This document shows positions 35,601-42,204 of a DNA stretch of 47,923 nucleotides, piece by piece (position 1 is the first letter of the stretch; each line of letters begins with the position of its first letter). Location: assembly GCA_002399735.1 (NCBI GenBank), contig DHEF01000004.1:1-47923 (forward strand), in the 5' to 3' direction. The translations under genes were made by a program, and so were the position numbers. Source of the DNA: Chitinophagaceae bacterium UBA4857 (GTDB lineage Bacteria; Bacteroidota; Bacteroidia; Chitinophagales; Chitinophagaceae). The notes under the pieces were generated by a model. The model did not search any database, was not told where the DNA came from, and saw only the letters and a list, made by a program, of their open reading frames with translations.

Positions 35601-35750
35601 ATAAAAGATAATAACCGTTACGATATTATTTGGGTGAACACTGCCGATGGCAGCATTCAAAAAACAAAACAAATTTATAAAGCAGGTACTGCCCAACAAT
35701 TTACCATGCCCGCAAAAGGCAATTGGGTTTTATGGCTAAAGAAAAAATAA
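32622..35750 (+). CDS. Beta-helix plus TIM-barrel-like fusion, DUF6298-like
   Basis: This 1042-residue secreted protein starts at GTG 32622 (signal peptide MKAKHLYISTLLFIAGSLSA, cleavage near SMAQ). Residues about 70-480 form a pectate-lyase-superfamily beta-helix (IQSAIDYVSKL, GAVLLQAGTYQVYGALRLHTSG, VVLRGTGVGANGTTIIGAG, DNATDSWVKQVSFKHFAG). From about 590 on there is a barrel-like region (DDHERIRRMDGDVWPPFYELPFARSG, GLLLIHQNYFQHN, ISEEYTGPLHFVQFW, VIDIKYWHYQ) with a possible acidic pair. The C-terminal end is a small beta domain. I recognise it as DUF6298-like from PUL neighbourhoods, but know no proven activity. It is probably a lyase or hydrolase for an RG-II/pectin linkage. Confidence 0.7.
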   Translation: MKAKHLYISTLLFIAGSLSALSSMAQKQAKPLPPLSFNKSNLVYIADSLGNRIPDFSYAGYKASEKKIPDIPVKIIVPVTNGDATYRIQSAIDYVSKLSIDKNGFRGAVLLQAGTYQVYGALRLHTSGVVLRGTGVGANGTTIIGAGKDRTTLITITGIDNKKVATPVTITNNYVPVNSNIIEVTNAAAFKKGDAVIITRKGTKEWIDKLGTDHFGGGITSLGWKPDQRNIEWRRTIAAVNGNSIALDVPVTTALDKIYGNATIAAYTWPGIVSDCGVENLQLISDYDKNNLKDEDHRWMAIVIDNATDSWVKQVSFKHFAGSAVAVYSNASKITVEDCISLAPISEIGGQRRISFFTEGQQTLFQRCYTENAIHGFATGFCTAGPTAFVQCEAVNALGFSGGLDSWSSGVLFDVVNVDGNAISFLNRGQDGQGAGWNIANSVLWNCTAARIDNYQPPTAQNWAFGAWSQFAGDGYWNESNNHISPRSLFYAQLKERLTNLPDNRQQILEMGSEASSSPSVAVANELTKQAAMPLQTLQQYILQAAQRTPIDVNTNNSKTIDEIGLTTKPTKQLAGSVQIQQGWLTRTNKVMVGNSISSPWWNGSSRPYALDKTNMAITRYVPGKTGKGLTDDLNAVTDSMLATNTIVFEQNYALWYDRRRDDHERIRRMDGDVWPPFYELPFARSGKELAWDGLSKYDLTKNNNWYWNRLKQFADLADEKGLLLIHQNYFQHNIIEAGAHYADFPWRTANNINATPFPEPVPYAGDKRIFLAEQFYDTSNAAYRALHKQYIRQCLDNFVDNNGVVQLISEEYTGPLHFVQFWLNTIREWQVEKNKKSIIGLSTTKDVQDAILQNPVYENLIDVIDIKYWHYQTNGDLYAPMGGQNLAPRQHARLLKPKGPSAQQVYRAVVEYKLRYPNKAVMYSGDAADRNGWAVLMAGGSLANVKVNDKDFLQAVTTMQPVTQYTDKQWVLSNTQTGAVIYQTEGNTVTTDIKDNNRYDIIWVNTADGSIQKTKQIYKAGTAQQFTMPAKGNWVLWLKKK

Positions 35751-35754
35751 AGAG

Positions 35755-37113
35755 ATGAGAATTTTAATAGCAGCATTTTTTTTGTGTGTCGCAGTAGTAA
35801 CACAGGCGCAATCAACTTTACCATTAGTAAAAGTATCGGCTAATAAACGTTTTTTTCAAACGATCGATGGTAAACCCTTTTTCTGGTTGGGTGATACAGG
35901 TTGGTTATTGTTTGGTAAGTTAAAACAAGAGGATGCGATTAAATACTTAGATGTACGTAAGCAACAAGGTTTTAATGTGGTGCAGGCAATGGTATTGCAC
36001 GAAATGACAGTTACCAATAAAACCTATGGCGATGCATTAATGAATAAAAACGCAGCAACGCCGCTGGTGAAAGATGGTCCCAATAATGATTACTGGGACA
36101 ATGTAGATTTTGTTGTTACCGAAGCCGCCAAGCGTGGCATATACATGGCATTGGTACCGGTTTGGGGCAGCAATGTAAAAGGCGGTCATGTATCGGTAGA
36201 TCAGGCAAAAGCCTATGGTAAATTTCTGGGCGAACGTTATAAAAAATACAACAACATTATCTGGTTAAATGGTGGCGATGTACATGGCACTGATATTTTA
36301 GCGGTATGGGAAGCCTTAGGTGCAAGCATTAAACAATATGATGCACAACATATCATGACCTATCATCCTCGTGGTCGTTATTCTTCTACCGAGTGGTTTC
36401 ATAATGCTTCGTGGTTAGATTTTAATATGTTTCAAAGTGGCCACCGAACTTACGCACAAGACACCAGCAAGAACGATAAAAACCATTATGGCGAAGACAA
36501 CTGGAAATATGTTAATTACGATTATACATTAACACCCACTAAACCAACATTGGATGGTGAACCTTCTTACGAAAATATTCCGCATGGTTTACACGATAGT
36601 TTACAACCTCGCTGGCATGCAGCCGATTTACGTCGTTATGGTTACTGGAGTGTGTTTGCCGGTGGTGCAGGTTTTACTTATGGCGAAAATGCGGTAATGC
36701 AATTCCATACCAAAGGCGATAAAGATGCTAACTATGGCGTAACCCATAACTGGACACAAACCATACAAGCACCCGGTGCCAACCAAATGAAATTTTTAAA
36801 ACAGCTGTTATTATCTAAATCATATTTTGATCGTGTGCCGGCACAGGACATTCTTGCGGGTACTAATCAACCACAATACAATTACATAGTGGCTACAAAA
36901 GGTAAGGGCTATGCCATGGCATACACTTACACCGGTCGCAATTTTGATATTGATTTTTCAAAGCTCGGCTTTACACCCAAAAAAGCAAGTTGGTTTCGCC
37001 CCGAAAATGGCAAGCAAACAAAATTAAAATTACCGGCTAAAAAAGGTGTGGTAACATTTAACCCACCGGGTGAACCGGCAAATGGTAACGATTGGGTATT
37101 GGTGTTGGAGTAG
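35755..37113 (+). CDS. GH140 apiosidase-like hydrolase
   Basis: This 452-residue secreted enzyme has the DUF4038/GH140 fold. The signal peptide is MRILIAAFFLCVAVVTQAQ. The TIM barrel begins with FFQTIDGKPFFWLGDTGWLLF and LDVRKQQGFNVVQAMVL. The catalytic pair is visible: Asp175 in IIWLNGGDVHG and Glu269 in LDGEPSYEN. Their spacing (94) is close to that of the Asp/Glu pair of BT1012, the RG-II D-apiosidase. The C-terminal beta domain (YTYTGRNFDIDFSKLG, WVLVLE) is normal. It would cut beta-D-apiose linkages that attach RG-II side chains to the backbone. The gene starts 4 bp after the previous stop, so it is co-transcribed with the beta-helix/TIM fusion. Confidence 0.9.
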   Translation: MRILIAAFFLCVAVVTQAQSTLPLVKVSANKRFFQTIDGKPFFWLGDTGWLLFGKLKQEDAIKYLDVRKQQGFNVVQAMVLHEMTVTNKTYGDALMNKNAATPLVKDGPNNDYWDNVDFVVTEAAKRGIYMALVPVWGSNVKGGHVSVDQAKAYGKFLGERYKKYNNIIWLNGGDVHGTDILAVWEALGASIKQYDAQHIMTYHPRGRYSSTEWFHNASWLDFNMFQSGHRTYAQDTSKNDKNHYGEDNWKYVNYDYTLTPTKPTLDGEPSYENIPHGLHDSLQPRWHAADLRRYGYWSVFAGGAGFTYGENAVMQFHTKGDKDANYGVTHNWTQTIQAPGANQMKFLKQLLLSKSYFDRVPAQDILAGTNQPQYNYIVATKGKGYAMAYTYTGRNFDIDFSKLGFTPKKASWFRPENGKQTKLKLPAKKGVVTFNPPGEPANGNDWVLVLE

Positions 37114-37189
37114 GGAATAGTTCATTGTTAATAGTTAAATGGAAAAACTCACTACGATTAACCTTTAACTAATAACGATTAACTAAACT

Positions 37190-37262
37190 GCTGATTAGCG
37201 ATATACAGTTGAACGGAGCGTCGCAAGTAAAGTTCAATCAGAGCTCAAAAGCTGGTAACATA
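37190..37262 (-). repeat. Mosaic repeat, R orientation
   Basis: CTGATTAGCGATATACAG, then TTGAACGGAGCGTCGCAAG, then AAAGTTCAATCAGAGCTC and AAAAGCTGGTAACATAAATA. The GAACGGAGCGTCGCAA block is the complement of the F core TTGCGACGCTCCGTTC. Confidence 0.75.
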
Positions 37263-37300
37263 AATAAAATTGATGTTGAATTTTAAAAAAATATTTTCAT

Positions 37301-37450
37301 GGGGTGCCCCTTCGGGTCGGGCCAGCTACGCTGGTAACTTTCGGCAGCAAGCAAAGTTTAGTTGCTTGCCACCTCAGTTATGCTTCAAGTCCGCGCCACT
37401 CGTACCTCGTGGCTGTGGGCTTTCCGCTGCAACGGTGAAGCCCTCATCGA
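37301..37450 (+). ncRNA. GC-rich structured leader (putative)
   Basis: This block is clearly richer in G+C than its surroundings. It contains CCAGC/GCTGG (37322-37334) and an 8-bp perfect hairpin GCAAGCAA (37347-37354) / TTGCTTGC (37362-37369), after a self-complementary GGGGTGCCCC. It ends about 18 bp before ATG 37468. It could be a structured 5' leader or another dispersed repeat; no known riboswitch class is recognised. Confidence 0.3.
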
Positions 37451-37467
37451 GACTATTAACAATAAAA

Positions 37468-38424
37468 ATGAACTCGATAATCCCTCACCCGCTTACGCCT
37501 GCAAGCAAGCTATTGTATTTGGGTGTTGCATTTTTGTGTTTGGTATTTACGGCTTGTAGTAACAAAGCTTATTTGTTCACCTCCTTTCACGAGCCTGCTA
37601 CCGATGGTTTAAGAATGTTGTATAGCTACGATGGTTATAAGTGGAAGGATACAGATACGGTTTTATTAAAGCCCGAGATTGGCAACCAAAAAGTAATGCG
37701 GGATCCATCTATGGTGCAAGGTCCTGATGGTACTTACCATTTAGTATGGACAACCAGTTGGCGTGGTGATAAAGGTTTTGGTTATGCCTCTTCAAAAGAT
37801 TTAGTGAATTGGTCAGCACAAAAAATGTTGCCGGTAATGCAACACGAACCCACCACCGTAAATGTTTGGGCACCTGAATTATTTTACGATGACGAGGGCA
37901 AACAATTTGTCATGATCTGGGCATCCTGTATTCCCGGTAGGTTTGAAAGAGGCATAGAAGCGGATAGCAACAACCACCGTATGTACGTAACCACCACAAA
38001 AGATTTTGAAACCTTTACGCCTACACAGCTTTTTTTAGATCCCGGATTTAGTGTCATTGATGCGGTGATCGTGAAACGAGCAAAGGCCGATTATGTACTG
38101 GTATTAAAAGATAATACCCGTCCCGAACGAAATATGAAAGTGGCCTTCAGTGATTCGCCATTAGGTCCTTGGAAAAATGTATCGGGAAAACCGTTTACCG
38201 AAAACTTTACCGAAGGACCGAGTGTGGTAAAGCCGGGTAAGGAGTGGTTAATTTATTACGACTCCTACGATAAAAAAATATACGATGCGCATAGTACTAC
38301 GGACTTTGTAAACTTTAAACATATTACCAATAGCGTGAATGTGCCGCAGGGGCATAAACATGGTACCATTGTACCGGTTACCAAAAAACAGGTAAAAAAC
38401 TTTTTGAAATTAGTGAAGAAATGA
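37468..38424 (+). CDS. GH43-like lipoprotein glycosidase
   Basis: This is a 318-residue lipoprotein of the five-bladed beta-propeller GH43 type (arabinofuranosidase/xylosidase/galactosidase clan F). ATG 37468 is chosen because a standard lipoprotein signal follows directly (LLYLGVAFLCLVFTAC, lipid Cys30). Family blocks are RDPSMVQGPDGTYHLVWTTS with the general base Asp79, GYASSKDLVNWSAQK, NVWAPELFYDD, VIDAVIVKR as the middle Asp region, and TEGPSVVK with the general acid Glu249. GH43s in RG-II loci remove arabinofuranose or related caps. It overlaps the next gene by 4 bp (ATGA), so it belongs to the GH143/GH142-like operon segment. Confidence 0.85.
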   Translation: MNSIIPHPLTPASKLLYLGVAFLCLVFTACSNKAYLFTSFHEPATDGLRMLYSYDGYKWKDTDTVLLKPEIGNQKVMRDPSMVQGPDGTYHLVWTTSWRGDKGFGYASSKDLVNWSAQKMLPVMQHEPTTVNVWAPELFYDDEGKQFVMIWASCIPGRFERGIEADSNNHRMYVTTTKDFETFTPTQLFLDPGFSVIDAVIVKRAKADYVLVLKDNTRPERNMKVAFSDSPLGPWKNVSGKPFTENFTEGPSVVKPGKEWLIYYDSYDKKIYDAHSTTDFVNFKHITNSVNVPQGHKHGTIVPVTKKQVKNFLKLVKK

Positions 38425-40253
38425 GAGCAACCATTGCCGCCATATTATTAAGTACATCGGCACTTAGTGTGCAAGCGCAGGATACGGTGCGGTATGTAGG
38501 CACTACTTTATCTAATGTAGATTATCATCACGGGCAATTAACACCGGCTGTGGGGGTGCATAATATTCAAACCTTTCGTGCCAACCGGGAACATGGCGAT
38601 TGGGCAGGTGGTATGAACTGGACCTACAACCACCAATCCATGCTTTGTTACTGGAACAATACCTTTTACATGAATTTTCTCAGTAACCCCGTTGGTGAAC
38701 ATATTGCACCGGGTAAAACTTTTATTCAATCATCAAAAGATGGTTATAACTGGAGTAATGTGCAAGTGTTATTTCCGGAGTATCGCATACCCAACGGATT
38801 TAAAAAAGCAGAAAGTGATTTAGTAGCAAAAGATATTGATGCGGTTATGCACCAGCGTGTTGGTTTTTATGTAGCAGGCAACGGTAAACTTTTGGCGCAA
38901 GGTTATTATGGCATTGCTTTAGATGCAAAGGACGATCCTAATGATGGTAATGGTATTGGCCGTGTGGTACGGGAAATAAATAAGGATGGCAGCTTCGGCC
39001 CGGTATACTTTATCCGTTACAACAAAGGATTTAATGAAAAAAATACCAGTCTGCCTTTTTATAAAAAATCAAAAGACAAAGCTTTTATTGCTGCCTGCGA
39101 TGAGTTAATGAGCAAACCCCTGCAAATGCAGCAATGGGTGGAAGAAGCGGATAGAGACGATGTATTGATTCCTTTAAAAAAACAGTTCAAAGCATTTAGT
39201 TATTATCATTTGCCCGACGGCCGCGTGGCTGGTTTTTGGAAATATGCTTTAACCAGCATTAGTAATAACGATGGTAAAACCTGGGAGTATAACCCAACCC
39301 GTGCCCCGGGTTTTGTAAATGCCAACGCCAAAATATGGGGACAACGTACCGCCGATGGTAAATATGCAACGGTATATAACCCTTCGGAGTTTCGCTGGCC
39401 ATTGGCATTATCAGTGAGTGATGATGGATTGAATTACAAGAACCTGTTACTGGTAAATGGTGAAATAACTTCTATGCGTTATGGCGGTAACTATAAATCT
39501 TACGGACCGCAATATATACGTGGCATTCAGGAAGGCGAAGGTACCCCTCCGGATAACAATATGTGGTTAACTTATAGCGTAAATAAAGAAGATATTTGGG
39601 TAGCATCGGTGCCAACACCGATTACTTCGGAAGTAAAAGAAAACATAGCCGAAGATTTTGCCACCATGCCCACAAATACGGCCTTAAAATACTGGAATAT
39701 TTACAGCCCGGTTTGGGCAAGGGTTACAATGGATAAATGGGAAGGTAAAAATGTATTATCCATAAAAGATGCCGATCCGTTTGATTATGCGAAAGCAGAA
39801 AGAGTAGTGCCGGAAGCTGTGGTAAGCCGCATTGAGTTTAGTGTAGTACCACAGCAAAAAGATTTTGGCAGACTGGATATAGAATTCCAGGACGCTAAAA
39901 ATACACCGGCTATTCGTTTTTCTTTTGACTCTACCGGTAACATTATTACCAAAGCCGGCTACCGGGATAAAGGATTGGCAAAATACGAAGTGGGCAAAGC
40001 TTACCATTTTGTAGTGGAGTTAAATACTAAAACACGTTTTTACACGGTATCAATCAATGGCAGCAACCCGAATAATAATTTAGTATTTGCGCCAATAGCA
40101 GCATTGCATCATGTAAGTTTTCGTACGGGTGGCGTAAGACGTTTTCCTACGGCTGATACACCTACCGACCAGATGTATGATTTACCCAATGCAGGCGAAA
40201 AAGATAAAGAAGCCGTGTATTTAATTCCGTTTTTTAAAGCGACTAAACAATAA
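38421..40253 (+). CDS. Secreted beta-propeller protein, GH143-like candidate
   Basis: This 610-residue protein has the signal peptide MRATIAAILLSTSALSVQAQ. Residues about 25-420 look like a sialidase-type beta-propeller (MNWTYNHQSMLCYWNNTFYM, IQSSKDGYNWSNVQVLFPE, LALSVSDDGLNYKNLLLV, MWLTYSVNKEDIWVASVP). Residues about 430-605 form a concanavalin-like beta-sandwich (VLSIKDADPFDYAKAERVVP, HFVVELNTKTRFYTVSING). The next gene is an (alpha/alpha)6 protein. In Bacteroides thetaiotaomicron, BT1020 fuses a GH143 DHA-hydrolase with a GH142 arabinofuranosidase, and a GH43 gene is adjacent. This locus has the same order as separate genes, so GH143 is the favoured guess. A different exo-sialidase-like family is the alternative. 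Confidence 0.45.
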   Translation: MRATIAAILLSTSALSVQAQDTVRYVGTTLSNVDYHHGQLTPAVGVHNIQTFRANREHGDWAGGMNWTYNHQSMLCYWNNTFYMNFLSNPVGEHIAPGKTFIQSSKDGYNWSNVQVLFPEYRIPNGFKKAESDLVAKDIDAVMHQRVGFYVAGNGKLLAQGYYGIALDAKDDPNDGNGIGRVVREINKDGSFGPVYFIRYNKGFNEKNTSLPFYKKSKDKAFIAACDELMSKPLQMQQWVEEADRDDVLIPLKKQFKAFSYYHLPDGRVAGFWKYALTSISNNDGKTWEYNPTRAPGFVNANAKIWGQRTADGKYATVYNPSEFRWPLALSVSDDGLNYKNLLLVNGEITSMRYGGNYKSYGPQYIRGIQEGEGTPPDNNMWLTYSVNKEDIWVASVPTPITSEVKENIAEDFATMPTNTALKYWNIYSPVWARVTMDKWEGKNVLSIKDADPFDYAKAERVVPEAVVSRIEFSVVPQQKDFGRLDIEFQDAKNTPAIRFSFDSTGNIITKAGYRDKGLAKYEVGKAYHFVVELNTKTRFYTVSINGSNPNNNLVFAPIAALHHVSFRTGGVRRFPTADTPTDQMYDLPNAGEKDKEAVYLIPFFKATKQ

Positions 40254-40256
40254 CGC

Positions 40257-41795
40257 ATGCGTTTGAAGTGGACGATAGTAACATTATGTTTTTTGTGGGT
40301 AGCGCATGCTAATGCACAAAAGGCAAAACCTTATGTGTTAAAAGCAAATAATTACAAACATTATGTTGATTATTTCAACAAAATGGAAGATGAGAATATT
40401 GTGCAGGCCATACCCAATGCCGAATCATGGAATTGGATGCAGCAAAATATTCCCCTGTTTGAATGTCCGCAGCAAAACTTTGAAGAAATGTTTTACTACC
40501 GCTGGTGGACATTACGCAAACACATTAAACAAACCGAACAGGGATATGTATTTACCGAATTTTTAGTCCAGCGTTCCTATGCCGATAAATACAATTTAAT
40601 CAGCAGCGGTTTGGGGCATCATATTTACGAAAGCCGCTGGTTACACGATAAAAAATACATGAACGAAAACCTGCTGGTTTGGTATCGTGGTAATAATGGA
40701 AAGCCTTTGAATCGCTTACGCTTTTATAGTAGTTGGAATATTGATGCTATTTACAATCGCTTTTTAGTAAATCAGGATATTGGTTTTATAAAAGATTTGT
40801 ATCCTGATTTAGTAGAAGATTATAAAGCATGGGAAAAAGAGAAAAAAGCAAAAAGCGGATTGTATTGGCAATTTGATGTACGGGATGCGATGGAAGAAAC
40901 CATCAGTGGCGGACGTAAAGAAAAAAATCCAAGACCAAGTATTAACGGTTATATGTATGGCAATGCCATGGCGCTTTCAAAAATTCTCAACACCTTTCAC
41001 CAATACGAAGCAGCTGGTTTATACAAAGCAAAAGCCGATACAATTAAACAATTAGTACAGGAAAAATTGTGGAGCAACAAAGACCAGTTTTTTGAAGTAC
41101 GTAAAGAACAGGGCGATACATTGGCCAACGTAATGGAAGCTATTGGTTTTATTCCCTGGTATTTTAATTTACCCGATGCTACTTACGATGTAGCCTGGAA
41201 AAAAGTAATGGATGAAAAACATTTTTATGCACCCTTTGGCCATACAACTGCTGACAGAAGCCACCCGGAGTTTAGAACACATGGTTGTTGCAAATGCGAG
41301 TGGGATGGTGCGGTATGGCCTTTTGCTACGGCACAAACATTAACGGGCATGGCCAATTTGTTATGTACCAATCGCCAGCAATACGTTGCCGACACTAGTT
41401 ATTTTCACATGTTGGAAAAATATGTGGAGTCGCAATACTATCGTGGCCGCCCATATATTGGCGAATACTTAGATGAAAAAACCGGTTACTGGTTAAAAGG
41501 CGATGAAGAACGTAGTCGTTATTATAATCACTCAACGTTTAACGATTTAATTATTTCCGGCTTGGTGGGTTTAAAACCTCGTGCCGATAATATGGTGGAA
41601 GTGCATCCCTTATTGCCTGCCAATAAATGGGATTGGTTTTGCTTGGACAATGTATTGTACCATGGAAAAATTATTACCATCGTTTGGGATAAAACCGGAA
41701 CAAAATATAAAAAAGGCAAAGGCTTAACAGTTTGGGTAAATGGAAAGAAAGTAGCGCAGCGTGATGAGTTGAAAAAAGTAACTGGACAATTATAG
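40257..41795 (+). CDS. (alpha/alpha)6-barrel glycosidase, GH142-like candidate
   Basis: This 512-residue secreted protein has the signal peptide MRLKWTIVTLCFLWVAHANA and a helical-barrel glycosidase pattern (MGH1/GH63-like). Blocks are FEEMFYYRWWTLRKHIK, SSGLGHHIYESRWLHD, YSSWNIDAIYNRFLVN, WQFDVRDAMEETISGGR, HGCCKCEWDGAVWPFATAQTL, and the C-terminal YNHSTFNDLIISGLVGLKP. These blocks have the acidic residues expected for an inverting barrel enzyme. It starts 3 bp after the previous stop, so the two are made together. By analogy with the C-terminal half of BT1020 it could be a beta-L-arabinofuranosidase (GH142) of RG-II. MGH1-like hydrolases of other specificity cannot be excluded. Confidence 0.5.
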   Translation: MRLKWTIVTLCFLWVAHANAQKAKPYVLKANNYKHYVDYFNKMEDENIVQAIPNAESWNWMQQNIPLFECPQQNFEEMFYYRWWTLRKHIKQTEQGYVFTEFLVQRSYADKYNLISSGLGHHIYESRWLHDKKYMNENLLVWYRGNNGKPLNRLRFYSSWNIDAIYNRFLVNQDIGFIKDLYPDLVEDYKAWEKEKKAKSGLYWQFDVRDAMEETISGGRKEKNPRPSINGYMYGNAMALSKILNTFHQYEAAGLYKAKADTIKQLVQEKLWSNKDQFFEVRKEQGDTLANVMEAIGFIPWYFNLPDATYDVAWKKVMDEKHFYAPFGHTTADRSHPEFRTHGCCKCEWDGAVWPFATAQTLTGMANLLCTNRQQYVADTSYFHMLEKYVESQYYRGRPYIGEYLDEKTGYWLKGDEERSRYYNHSTFNDLIISGLVGLKPRADNMVEVHPLLPANKWDWFCLDNVLYHGKIITIVWDKTGTKYKKGKGLTVWVNGKKVAQRDELKKVTGQL

Positions 41796-41846
41796 AGAAG
41801 AATTATGAATGATGAGTGGTGAATGATAAATAATGAGGAATGTTTT

Positions 41847-41928
41847 GTTACCAGCAGTAGTAACACGGATGATCGCCTGTTGCGACGCTCCGTTCATCGT
41901 TCGGTTCATTGTTCATCATCGTGTTAGG
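41847..41928 (+). repeat. Mosaic repeat, F orientation
   Basis: GTTACCAGCAGTAGTAACAC, then GATGATCGCCTGTTGCGACG, then CTCCGTTCATCGTTCGG and TTCATCATCGTGTTAG. It is closest to the copy at 7579. Confidence 0.8.
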
Positions 41929-41960
41929 GCAAGTGTTGTTCTTTTACACAGTTTATTTCA

Positions 41961-42047
41961 CCCGCAGATTAGCGCTGATTTGTTACGCAGATTTTTAAAA
42001 CACATCTGCGATAATCTGCGGTGTATTTATCTCCGTAAATCTGCGGG
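41961..42047. repeat. CCCGCAGATT palindromic repeat
   Basis: This element starts CACCCGCAGATTAGCGCTG and ends AAATCTGCGGG, giving terminal inverted repeats. Inside are ACGCAGATTTTT, ACATCTGCGATAATCTGCGG and CTCCGTAAATCTGCG. It is nested between the two halves of the mosaic repeat. Confidence 0.7.
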
Positions 42048-42094
42048 AATAAATACTTGCAACACTAACTTACTTCGAGAAAGAAGGATTATCG

Positions 42095-42175
42095 CATAAT
42101 GCTGAATAGAATTAATGCAGCACAAGAGTGCGACGCAAGGAACGATGCTCAGGGAACTGCAGCTCATAACATAAT
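42095..42175 (-). repeat. Mosaic repeat, R orientation
   Basis: CATAATGCTGAATAGAATT, then AATGCAGCACAAGAGTGCG, then ACGCAAGGAACGATGCTC and GGAACTGCAGCTCATAACA. It is the inverted partner of the copy at 41847, and ends about 29 bp before the GH2 ATG. Confidence 0.8.
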
Positions 42176-42204
42176 AAAAAAATAAAGCAAGAGAAATTTA
42201 CAAG

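Larger units (their letters stand above)
37114..37467. other. Intergenic region with repeat and GC-rich structured leader
   Basis: This 354-bp gap contains a GAATAGTTCATTGTTAATAG-type low-complexity stretch, an R mosaic repeat (37190-37262) and a GC-rich block at about 37301-37450 with several hairpins. The gene following could be extended upstream in frame through this block (from 37270), but its composition is unlike coding DNA here. I treat it as untranslated. Confidence 0.5.
41796..42204. other. Intergenic region with nested repeats
   Basis: This 409-bp gap has no gene. It holds an F mosaic repeat (41847-41928), a separate palindromic repeat (41961-42047), an R mosaic repeat (42095-42175) and then about 29 bp to the GH2 start. 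A short open frame at 41833-42099 lies entirely inside repeats and is not believed to be a gene. Confidence 0.6.

Noticed and set aside
41833..42099. 88-residue open frame between the GH142-like and GH2 genes
   Set aside because: It lies wholly in the mosaic and CCCGCAGATT repeats; the protein is repeat translation.
5339..42175. CRISPR array
   Set aside because: The repeats are dispersed, in both orientations, variable in length and without regular spacers; no cas genes.
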